Source: Cytophaga aurantiaca DSM 3654
Lineage (GTDB): Bacteria > Bacteroidota > Bacteroidia > Cytophagales > Cytophagaceae
Length of the DNA stretch: 64,000 nucleotides
Direction: 5' to 3'
Assembly: GCF_000379725.1 (NCBI RefSeq)
Contig: NZ_KB903633.1
Coordinates: forward strand, 1-64,000
Under the pieces are notes generated by a model. It searched no databases. It saw only the letters and a program-made list of their open reading frames with translations, and was not told where the DNA came from. A program made the translations under genes and the position numbers. Shown here in pieces: positions 47,414 through 55,445 of this stretch (positions are counted from its first letter, which is position 1; each line of letters begins with the position of its first letter).

Positions 47414-48076
47414 ATGAACCACTATATTAGGAAAATCGGAACAATAATGCTTGGCCTTGTAACATTTATGGCCTGCAGCAATACATCGTATGAAAACACT
47501 GACCGCATAAACCCACCAATGGAAACACATACAGACAATACTGCCCAATTAGATACAGCAACCTTTGGTAACGGCTGTTTCTGGTGCACAGAAGCAATTT
47601 TTCAGGACATAAAAGGAGTTGTTAAAGTAACCTCCGGATATAGTGGTGGAACAGTCGTTAATCCAACATATAAGCAAATCTGCACGGGGACTACCGGACA
47701 TGCGGAAGCACTTCAAATCATATTCAATCCTGCAATCGTCTCTTATAGCGAACTTCTGCAGATGTTTTGGTATTCACATGACCCAACTACATTAAATCAG
47801 CAAGGAAACGACGTTGGAACTCAATATAGATCGGTGATTTTTTATCATAATTCCGAACAGAAAAAAGAAGCTGAGTTTTACAAAAAGAAACTGGAGGAGG
47901 AAAAAGTATTTGATAAACCAATTGTTACTGAAATTACAGCCTTTCAGAAATTTTATCCGGCAGAAGATTATCATCAAAATTATTATAAAGAAAATGGTGC
48001 ACAGCCGTATTGCATGTATATCATTCGCCCTAAGCTGGAAAAATTCAAAAAAGTTTTTGGTGATAAAATGAAATAA
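47414..48076 (+). CDS. msrA: Lipoprotein peptide-methionine (S)-S-oxide reductase
   Basis: The 220-residue protein has a lipobox FMAC (Cys about residue 21) followed by a linker and an MsrA domain. Catalytic Cys is in FGNGCFWCTEAIF, with GYSGGTVVNPTYKQIC, TGHAEALQI, FWYSHDPTTLNQQGNDVGTQYRS and the AQPYC resolving Cys near the end. It repairs methionine-S-sulfoxide in proteins. The lipid anchor implies an envelope location, so it probably protects secreted or surface proteins. Confidence 0.95.
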   Translation: MNHYIRKIGTIMLGLVTFMACSNTSYENTDRINPPMETHTDNTAQLDTATFGNGCFWCTEAIFQDIKGVVKVTSGYSGGTVVNPTYKQICTGTTGHAEALQIIFNPAIVSYSELLQMFWYSHDPTTLNQQGNDVGTQYRSVIFYHNSEQKKEAEFYKKKLEEEKVFDKPIVTEITAFQKFYPAEDYHQNYYKENGAQPYCMYIIRPKLEKFKKVFGDKMK

Positions 48077-48126
48077 TCGTTTCGTATGAATGTATATTTA
48101 GTAAATAATTTAACTTTTAAATGATC

Positions 48127-48978
48127 ATGAAAAAAATTATTGTTTTTATTTTTTGTGCAACTCTGGCTCTTATGAGTCAGGCGCAAGTAAATTTTGAAGG
48201 TACTGTTAAATGGGGTATAACATTGGGTGGTTCTCAAGCAGCTCCTGCTCAAAAAGAATTAACTCCGCAGCAGAAAGAAGAACTTAATAAAGGTATTGCT
48301 GAATTAGAAGCGAAAATGAACGATCCTGAAATGAAGACAATGCTTGACGGCAACCCATCTATGAAGGCAATGTTTGAGCAACAGCTTGCAACGATGAAAG
48401 CTATGCAAAGCAATGGTGCTGCTGGTGCCGCAGCCGGTGCAATGCCGAAATCGTATACAGTAAAACTAAAAGATGGTAACTCTTATACACAAGTTGAAGG
48501 AGGTGCATTAGCTGCTGCAGGCGATATCCTTTATCTAAAATCTACCGATAAAACATATTACATTAAAAAGGCTGCGAAAACATATTCTGTAGCTCCTAAG
48601 TCAAAAGCACCAGCTTCAACTGACAACGCTGCTGTAACTGTAACCGCAACCACCGAAACGGCTAAAATACTAACGTATACTTGTACAAAATATATTGTTA
48701 CGTTCACTGAAGCAGGAAAAACAAAAACAATGTTTATCTGGGCAACAAAAGATTTAAAAAAATATTCTTCTAGTTCTTTCCATACGGGTGGAGTAGGAAA
48801 CCAGTCACATGCATCAGCTTCAGCCTTCAGTAAAATTGATGGTGTACCTCTAAAAATTGAAGTTACAGAACAAGGACAAACAGTTGTTCTGCAAGTATTG
48901 GAATTAAAAAGTGCGACTTTATCCGCATCAGATTTTGTTCTTCCTACAGGTTTCAAAGAAGTCCCTTTCGGTCAGTAA
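48127..48978 (+). CDS. Secreted DUF4412-like protein, copy 1
   Basis: The 283-residue protein (from the second ATG) has a signal peptide ending SQAQ (about residue 20), then FEGTVKWGI. A Lys/Glu-rich helix and an Ala/Gly-rich linker (about 92-106) come before strands with YTVKLKDGNSYTQVEGG, ILYLKSTDKTYYIKKAAKTY and GVPLKIEVTEQGQTVVLQV, as in DUF4412 proteins. Function unknown. The next gene is a tandem paralogue of the same original length (285 codons) with parallel motifs. I preferred the ATG at 48127 (MKK) to that at 48121. Confidence 0.75.
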   Translation: MKKIIVFIFCATLALMSQAQVNFEGTVKWGITLGGSQAAPAQKELTPQQKEELNKGIAELEAKMNDPEMKTMLDGNPSMKAMFEQQLATMKAMQSNGAAGAAAGAMPKSYTVKLKDGNSYTQVEGGALAAAGDILYLKSTDKTYYIKKAAKTYSVAPKSKAPASTDNAAVTVTATTETAKILTYTCTKYIVTFTEAGKTKTMFIWATKDLKKYSSSSFHTGGVGNQSHASASAFSKIDGVPLKIEVTEQGQTVVLQVLELKSATLSASDFVLPTGFKEVPFGQ

Positions 48979-49032
48979 TGACCGAAAGTACATCATTTCT
49001 ACTGAACGGCATTTATCAATTATTCATTTAAT

Positions 49033-49890
49033 ATGAAGTATTTTCTCCTTTTACTTTTTACTATAGTATTCAACATTTCATATTCTCAGACAGTCCCCTT
49101 TGAAGGCAATATGACATGGAACATTGTTGTTGATATTCTGGATGTAAATGCAACGGATAAGTATAAAAAGGAAATCTTAAAAGAAGATAATTCAGAAATT
49201 GACGAAACAATTCTTGAATTGGAACAACAATTGAATGATCCTGAAATGCAATATCTGCTTCTGGAAAATCCTACAATTAAAAGTACCATGCAAAAAAAAT
49301 TGCGTGAGTTAAAAGATATAAGAAGTGCTAATCAATATAATTTTGACAATGCCTTTTTTCCAAATAGTCTTCAGATGTATTTAAAAAACAACAATTCATT
49401 CACACGAATTGACGGGGGAAGCATTTCTAAACTAACTGGAAATATGCTTTATTTATATAACACAGCAACAACCTATTTTATCAAAGACGCAACAAAAACG
49501 TATTCATCCGTAACTGATTCTGCAGTGATCAACTCATCTGATCACTTAGTAAGCTTGACAAGAACAACAGATACATTAATAATTTTAAACTATACGTGTA
49601 TAAAATATATACTCATTACAGAAGAAAATAATACCATTGAGACAAGCTATTTTTGGGTAACATCAGAATTATCTACAATGAACCATGATGCGTTCAGAGC
49701 TTTAGGATTTGCAACAGGGAATTTACATCACGAGGCTTTTAAACAGGTGCATGGCATACCTCTTCGAATTGAATATATTGAGAATGGCTTTAAGTTTAAA
49801 ATGGAAGTGTCAGATATTACACCAAAACTTTTGTCAGATAGTTATTTTATTTTACCAACTGAATATAAGATGACAAACTTCGGATTTTAA
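49033..49890 (+). CDS. Secreted DUF4412-like protein, copy 2
   Basis: The 285-residue protein has a signal peptide ending SYSQ (about 19) and parallels copy 1 throughout: FEGNMTWNIV, LEQQLNDPEMQYLLLENPTIKS, LQMYLKNNNSFTRIDGG, MLYLYNTATTYFIKDATKTYS, LNYTCIKYIL, GIPLRIEYIENGFKFKMEV and ending PTEYKMTNFGF. The Ala-rich linker of copy 1 is absent. It arose by tandem duplication and has diverged considerably. pgeF starts nine bases after the stop. Confidence 0.75.
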   Translation: MKYFLLLLFTIVFNISYSQTVPFEGNMTWNIVVDILDVNATDKYKKEILKEDNSEIDETILELEQQLNDPEMQYLLLENPTIKSTMQKKLRELKDIRSANQYNFDNAFFPNSLQMYLKNNNSFTRIDGGSISKLTGNMLYLYNTATTYFIKDATKTYSSVTDSAVINSSDHLVSLTRTTDTLIILNYTCIKYILITEENNTIETSYFWVTSELSTMNHDAFRALGFATGNLHHEAFKQVHGIPLRIEYIENGFKFKMEVSDITPKLLSDSYFILPTEYKMTNFGF

Positions 49891-49898
49891 ACACCTCC

Positions 49899-50672
49899 AT
49901 GAAACCTGCATTATTTAACAACCAAAAGCATTGGCAATTTGATTCATTCAATAAAATAACATCTGTAAGGCATCTAGTCACGGGATCAAATTTGCATATT
50001 CAAAGAGGAGATATTGAAGGATTGAATTATGGATTGAATGTACCTGACCAGACAAGTGTTGTACACAATAACCGACTTGAGTTATTAAATCATTTAGATA
50101 TAGTAGATGGTTTTGTAACATTCCCAATACAAACACATTCTTGTACAGTTGAAATTGTGACAGAAGAAAATAAAAAAGCTACATTCCAAGACGTAGATGC
50201 ATTGATTACAAATACCCCCAATATATTAATCGGAGTATTATCTGCAGATTGTGTTCCTGTATTATTAGCAGATCCTGTTACTAAAGTTGTTGCTTGTATC
50301 CATGCGGGCTGGAGAGGTACTACAGCAGAAATAGTCAAACATACAATTTCCAAAATGCAACTGGAATTTGGTTGCATTTCCAGCAACATCATTGCCGGTA
50401 TTGGACCTTCAATTTCTGCTGCCAACTATGAAGTAGGTGAAGACGTTGCCATACATTTCAGAAGTGTCAGTAAAGAGAAATTGCCCAATGGCAAATCATG
50501 TATTGATCTATGGATAGAAAATAAAATGCAGCTCCTTGAAATGGGTTTAAAAGAAGAAAATATTTCCATCAGTAAGCTATGTACATATTCTGATCCAACT
50601 GCATTTTATTCAGCAAGAAGAGATGGTATTACAACAGGCAGAATTGCTTCTGTAATTGCATTAGTGGCTTAA
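49899..50672 (+). CDS. pgeF: Peptidoglycan editing factor PgeF (YfiH/laccase-domain family)
   Basis: The 257-residue protein has the family's metal-site motifs: PIQTHSC, VLSADCVPVLLADP with conserved Cys, CIHAGWRGT with His, and GIGPSISAANYEVG. Homologues include YfiH/PgeF, which removes misincorporated Ser-containing muropeptide precursors, and purine nucleoside-active enzymes. It is co-directional with the DUF4412 pair, and overlaps the 3' end of the convergent 7TMR gene by 12 bases. Confidence 0.92.
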   Translation: MKPALFNNQKHWQFDSFNKITSVRHLVTGSNLHIQRGDIEGLNYGLNVPDQTSVVHNNRLELLNHLDIVDGFVTFPIQTHSCTVEIVTEENKKATFQDVDALITNTPNILIGVLSADCVPVLLADPVTKVVACIHAGWRGTTAEIVKHTISKMQLEFGCISSNIIAGIGPSISAANYEVGEDVAIHFRSVSKEKLPNGKSCIDLWIENKMQLLEMGLKEENISISKLCTYSDPTAFYSARRDGITTGRIASVIALVA

Positions 50673-52613
50673 CAAGTCATCCCAGCGAACAACAGTACCT
50701 TTAGATTTAGACTTTAATAATTCGTAAGAGCTTTGTATTTTTTTACGGAATGCCCAAACGGTATTTTTATTCAAGCTTAATAATTCAGATAATTCCTCAA
50801 GTGTCTTCGATTTCCCTGATCGGATCGTATCATAAACAATATAAAATGCCTTATCCATTGGGATTCGAATTCCGTGGAACAATGTTTCAGCAGTTACGCT
50901 TTCAACATGTTTACAAGACGTACACTTACGCGTAAAAGGAGAGGTGTGTGTAATGTATTTATCATGACCACATTTTTTACATACAAATCCGTTGCTCCAT
51001 TTTATATTTTCTAAATAACGCATACAACTTGCATCATCCGGAAATAACTCTTTAAATTTTTCTGTACTTAATTCTTCATCAGACAATCGGGCTTTTACTT
51101 CCTCTTGTACTTTTTGTTTCAATTGCCAGTTATCTAAATCCAGCTTAATATTCATTTGATTTAAGTCTTCAACCAATTTTGAAAGATTCGAATTGAAAAT
51201 GCTTAACTCTTCCGATTTTTCCCGCAGATCTTTTGTACGCGTTGCAACTTTTGATTCTAATTCTTTATTAACACGATCCTGAATTATTTCTTTTTCTTTT
51301 AATTCACTGATCAATTCATTTTTCAAAGATTCATTTTCTACTAATTGAGCAATTGCCTGTTGCTGCAATACTTCACGCTGAATACGTTCTATTTTAAAAC
51401 GATCACTCAATGCAATGGATAAGATCACAACCTCTATCATAAAGCCAAAATTGAAACTATATACTGCAAATAATCCAAAGCCTTCTGGTACTAAATCAAA
51501 AATTCTGAACAAGTAGATAATAAAGCTTATGATGATCATTGTATAAGCTAAAATAAAAAAACGGGCAAATTTTTCACCTTGAAAATAAATTTTAAAGGAT
51601 GCTATATAGATCAATAAGAAAGGTAATAAGAATACAAACTGATATACCCGCTGCGAATCCAATACAAAGCGCTCAATAAAATAAACCAATATATATAACA
51701 GATAAGCACCAATTATAACACTCTTAAATGATTTGGCCGTCCTGTTTATTTCCAGAAATGAAAATGAATATATAATAAACGCCGACAACAGAAGTATCGG
51801 AGTGAATAATGAAACCAGAATATTTATAAATGGCACATTCGGCCATAAGTATTGGAAACCTAATCCATCTTCAGAAAACGAATTAAATGCACAACACAAG
51901 GCATAAATCACATAATATATATAGACACGATCCCTTGTATTAAAAAACAGGAATAAATTGTAAATGGCCATGATCAACAATACCCCATAATACAAGCCAA
52001 GTAAAACATATTCGGTTAATGCATACCCGGTGAAATGAATTTCTTCGCGAACAGAAGTAGAGAAACCAGCATAATTGGCAGAATTAATCAATACATAAAA
52101 TGTTCGAATACTATCCTTAGGCAGATTCGTTTTAAATAAAAAGTTTTTATGCTGATACTCCTTATTTGAAAAAGGGTACGAAAAACCAACTGTTTTTAAT
52201 GTTTCATAATGCCCGTTTCGATCTTGACGGAAAAATTCAATTTTTGAAATATGTGGATCTGGTAATTCGATTAGCCAATTTTTATGTTCATTCTGATTTT
52301 GAAGTTTAAATCTTAGCCAATAGTTTGCATTCAATGTTTCGGTATAAAATTTATCATCTGCAATTTTTAAAAACTTTGAATCATATTTCCCTGATAAAAT
52401 TTCCTCTGAACTGACTTTATTTGAAGTATCCTTAAATATATATACTTCATTGGTAAACAGAGGAATTTGATTTTTATCATTTAATTCAACTATTTTCTGA
52501 GCATGCAAATCTATGTTTATTGCAAATAAAACAAAGATAATAACAAAAAAACGAATGGTGGTACTAAAGCAATAAATCACGTATGATATAGTTATAAATA
52601 TATTGATAGTCAA
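50661..52613 (-). CDS. 7TMR-DISM membrane sensor fused to IS1595-type zinc ribbon and HTH
   Basis: The 650-residue protein has a signal segment (about 17-39, ending LHAQ), a 7TMR-DISMED2-like periplasmic domain (about 50-190: NYWLRFKLQNQNEHKNWLIELPDPHISKIEFFR) and seven membrane helices (about 205-410). A long coiled coil follows (about 415-520). The C-terminal 128 residues read like the N-terminus of an IS1595/ISXO2 transposase: FPDDASCMRYLENIKW, zinc ribbon Cys545/548 and Cys564/567 (CKKC, CTSC), TAETLFHGIRIPMDKAFY, and an HTH (LEELSELLSLNKNTVWAFRKKI). No DDE nuclease domain and no kinase domain follow. Translation must start at a TTG (52613) or GTG (52580); no ATG exists before the signal. 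Confidence 0.88.
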   Translation of the reverse strand: MTINIFITISYVIYCFSTTIRFFVIIFVLFAINIDLHAQKIVELNDKNQIPLFTNEVYIFKDTSNKVSSEEILSGKYDSKFLKIADDKFYTETLNANYWLRFKLQNQNEHKNWLIELPDPHISKIEFFRQDRNGHYETLKTVGFSYPFSNKEYQHKNFLFKTNLPKDSIRTFYVLINSANYAGFSTSVREEIHFTGYALTEYVLLGLYYGVLLIMAIYNLFLFFNTRDRVYIYYVIYALCCAFNSFSEDGLGFQYLWPNVPFINILVSLFTPILLLSAFIIYSFSFLEINRTAKSFKSVIIGAYLLYILVYFIERFVLDSQRVYQFVFLLPFLLIYIASFKIYFQGEKFARFFILAYTMIIISFIIYLFRIFDLVPEGFGLFAVYSFNFGFMIEVVILSIALSDRFKIERIQREVLQQQAIAQLVENESLKNELISELKEKEIIQDRVNKELESKVATRTKDLREKSEELSIFNSNLSKLVEDLNQMNIKLDLDNWQLKQKVQEEVKARLSDEELSTEKFKELFPDDASCMRYLENIKWSNGFVCKKCGHDKYITHTSPFTRKCTSCKHVESVTAETLFHGIRIPMDKAFYIVYDTIRSGKSKTLEELSELLSLNKNTVWAFRKKIQSSYELLKSKSKGTVVRWDDLLSH

Positions 52614-52636
52614 CAGTAATTAGTGGTAACAAGTTA

Positions 52637-52669
52637 CAAATTTATGAGTCGAAATTCCAACAAAACAAA
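52637..52669 (-). promoter_or_regulatory. Promoter of the 7TMR-zinc ribbon gene
   Basis: On the minus strand TTTG (52669-52666), 21 bases, then TAAATTTG (52644-52637) is a perfect Bacteroidota promoter. The transcript would start near 52630, so initiation at TTG 52613 or GTG 52580 is consistent. Confidence 0.8.
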
Positions 52670-52747
52670 CAATTATTTTACTTATTTACCCTACAAATGG
52701 AACACAATAATCAGAAATTCGGTATAATTGTTTAAATGCTAAGAAAT

Positions 52748-55282
52748 ATGAAAAAAGTAGGTTTAATTATTACGATTTTACTAAGTTCTATTTTATCAAT
52801 GGCTCAAACAGGGGTTGGAGATGATTTTGAAAGTGCAACAGCTCCCGGACTTACAACAGGATGGACGGAAAATAAACCTCTATATGCAGTTCAAACAATA
52901 GAGACAACCGCTCCTACAAATACTCAGTTATATACAAAATATACTATTACAGCAACCAATTATAGTGGGTTTGCTTATGCATTTTCTTCCATAAATATGG
53001 CAGATGCTCCATTTGTTACTGTTAAAATCAAGACAGGCGCTTCATTTACATTACGTATTGATTTAATAGATGCTAACGAACGAAGAACCAATCAAATAAA
53101 TACGACACAGGTTATCAAAAATGATAATACGAAGTATTATGATTATCTATTTGATTTTACTGGTCGATTTTATCAGCAATACGGAACGAATAACGGCCCT
53201 GTAGATGCGACTCAAATCAAACGAGTTGAATTTATTATAACTGCACCTTCTACTGGAACGTTTTTAATGGACAGTGTAATGGTTGGCACACGCGCTAAAA
53301 CAAATATAACATCCGGAGCAAAAGGTATTAAATTAAATCAATTAGGTTTTTTGAAAGAAGGGCCTAAAAAAGCGGTTGTGAATGGTGGTAATGCTGGTGA
53401 TTTCTACATTGTAACAGATGATTTATCAGATACCGTTTATACAGGTACTTTGTCTGCAGCAAAAACTTGGAGTTATTCAAGTGAATCTGTTCGTATTGCA
53501 GATTTTTCTAATTTTAAAGTTCCCGGTAAATATAGAATGCGGGTACCTGGTGTGCCTTCGCCTTCGTATCCTTTTATAATCTCAGAAACTACTTTAAATG
53601 GTATATCTAAGGGAAGTATTAAGGGCTTTTATTATCAAAGGGCTTCTATGGCATTGACCGCACCGTATGCAGGAACCTGGGCAAGAGCTGCAGGGCATCC
53701 TGACAATCAGGTATTGATCCATAACTCTGCAGCTTCTCCTGGAAGAGCGACGGGATCTAAAATATCTTCTCCTAGAGGATGGTATGATGCAGGTGATTAC
53801 AATAAATACATCGTAAACTCCGGTATTAGTACGTATACATTATTAGCTTCTTATGAACATTTCGGAACCTATTATGATACACTAAAACTGAATATTCCGG
53901 AAAGCTCAAATTCCATTCCGGATGTATTGGATGAAGCACTGTATAATGTTCGTTGGATGTTAACAATGCAAGACCCTTATGATGGAGGTGTATATCACAA
54001 ATTAACGAATGCCAATTTTGATGGAGATGTAATGCCAAATGCTGCAACGTTGCCTAGATATGTTGTTCAGAAAGCAACAGGGGCAACCTTAGATTTTGCT
54101 GCTGTAATGGCACAGTCTGCGCGTATCTTTGCACAATTTTCTACGCAGTTACCAGGATTATCTGATTCATGTATAGTAGCTGCAAAAAAAGCGTATGATT
54201 GGGCAATATTAAATCCATCAATTTTTTATAATCAGGATGTATTAGCTAATCCTGCTATCACTACAGGAGGCTACGGCGATTATAGTTTTGCCGATGAAAA
54301 AAGCTGGGCTGCAGCAGAATTGTACACTACAACACGATTGACACAATATTATTCAGACATTAATTTATCATCTGGAGCAGACCTACCAGGATGGCAAAAT
54401 GTAAATACATTAGGCTTGATAACATTGGCTCATAATAGTGGTAATTTAAGTGCACCGTCCGATTTAAACACCGTAAAAAATAAGATCATCGCACTAGCTG
54501 ATGGATATAAAAATGAAGCATTAACTACATCTGCTTATGCAGTAGCAATGGGAGCTAATAGCGGGAATTTCGGATGGGGTAGTAATTCAGTTGCAGCAAA
54601 TCAAGCATTCATTTTGATTCAAGCTTTTAATTACACCAAAGACAGTTCTTATTTAAAAGCTGCAGTATCAAACGTAGATTACCTATTAGGAAGAAATGGT
54701 ATCAATTATTCGTTTGTAACTGGTTACGGCAGTCTTGCATCTAACAATCCACACCATAGAGTATCTCAGGCAGATGGTATAGCAGCAGCTGTACCGGGCT
54801 TATTGGTGGGTGGACCGAATCCAGGTCAGCAGGATAATTGCCCTGGTTATCCATCATCCCAGGCAGCCTTATCTTATGTAGATACAGATTGCAGTTATTC
54901 AACAAATGAAATTGCCATTAACTGGAATGCTCCATTGGCTTATATTACCGGTGCAGTACAAAGCATTTATTCAGGCATTGAACCTACAGCAAAAGATAAT
55001 ATCGTAGATATACCAACATCTACCAGATCTGCAGTAATGCAAAATATTACAATAAAATTATATCCAAATCCAACATCATATTTGTTGAATGTTGAGAAAC
55101 CATTTGACTTGATTGAAGCTCCGGTTGTGTTAGACCTAAATGGTTTAGAATATACTATTTCAGGTGACTGGTCTGGAAATACAATTCAGATTAATACAGC
55201 ATCTTTACAGGCAGGAATGTACCTAATCCGCCTGCAAGGAGAAAACGGGGCTGCTGTTCAAAAATTTACCGTGACTAAATAA
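52748..55282 (+). CDS. Secreted GH9 endoglucanase with T9SS type A tail
   Basis: The 844-residue protein has a signal peptide (ending SMAQ), an N-terminal carbohydrate-binding-like beta domain (about 25-180), a CelD-type Ig-like domain (about 195-280: IKLNQLGFLKEGPKKAVV) and a GH9 catalytic domain (about 285-740). Its signatures are DAGDYNKY (Asp347/Asp350), NPHHRVSQADG (His669/670) and the catalytic acid Glu721 in CSYSTNEIAINWNAPL. The tail IKLYPNPTSYLLNVE is a type A T9SS signal. It should cleave cellulose at or outside the surface. The ATG at 52748 (MKK) is preferred to 52736, since a TATAATTG -7-like element ends at 52730. A sugar permease follows. Confidence 0.93.
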   Translation: MKKVGLIITILLSSILSMAQTGVGDDFESATAPGLTTGWTENKPLYAVQTIETTAPTNTQLYTKYTITATNYSGFAYAFSSINMADAPFVTVKIKTGASFTLRIDLIDANERRTNQINTTQVIKNDNTKYYDYLFDFTGRFYQQYGTNNGPVDATQIKRVEFIITAPSTGTFLMDSVMVGTRAKTNITSGAKGIKLNQLGFLKEGPKKAVVNGGNAGDFYIVTDDLSDTVYTGTLSAAKTWSYSSESVRIADFSNFKVPGKYRMRVPGVPSPSYPFIISETTLNGISKGSIKGFYYQRASMALTAPYAGTWARAAGHPDNQVLIHNSAASPGRATGSKISSPRGWYDAGDYNKYIVNSGISTYTLLASYEHFGTYYDTLKLNIPESSNSIPDVLDEALYNVRWMLTMQDPYDGGVYHKLTNANFDGDVMPNAATLPRYVVQKATGATLDFAAVMAQSARIFAQFSTQLPGLSDSCIVAAKKAYDWAILNPSIFYNQDVLANPAITTGGYGDYSFADEKSWAAAELYTTTRLTQYYSDINLSSGADLPGWQNVNTLGLITLAHNSGNLSAPSDLNTVKNKIIALADGYKNEALTTSAYAVAMGANSGNFGWGSNSVAANQAFILIQAFNYTKDSSYLKAAVSNVDYLLGRNGINYSFVTGYGSLASNNPHHRVSQADGIAAAVPGLLVGGPNPGQQDNCPGYPSSQAALSYVDTDCSYSTNEIAINWNAPLAYITGAVQSIYSGIEPTAKDNIVDIPTSTRSAVMQNITIKLYPNPTSYLLNVEKPFDLIEAPVVLDLNGLEYTISGDWSGNTIQINTASLQAGMYLIRLQGENGAAVQKFTVTK

Positions 55283-55292
55283 GCGGAATTTC

Positions 55293-55362
55293 TTATATAA
55301 ATGAAAAAACCGAACAGATTCCGATAGCTATCGGGATCTGTTCGGTTTTTTCATTTATATAA
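55293..55362. terminator. 70-bp near-perfect palindrome acting as terminator after the GH9 gene
   Basis: The two 35-base arms (55293-55327 and 55328-55362) are complementary with one mismatch and no spacer. The centre is CCGATAGCTATCGG; ACCGAACAGAT and ATCTGTTCGGT flank it, with A6 and T6 runs outside. It ends the GH9 transcript and is symmetric, so it could work in either direction. Confidence 0.9.
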
Positions 55363-55445
55363 CATAACAAAGAACAGACTTTACTTTGTAGTTAACGAGC
55401 AGTACTCTATATTCGAAGATTGTTCATTCTAAATCTATACTTATT

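Noticed and set aside
48558-48956. 132-codon minus-strand ORF
   Set aside because: It is antisense to a DUF4412-like gene that has a signal peptide and a paralogue, so the plus-strand reading is the real one.
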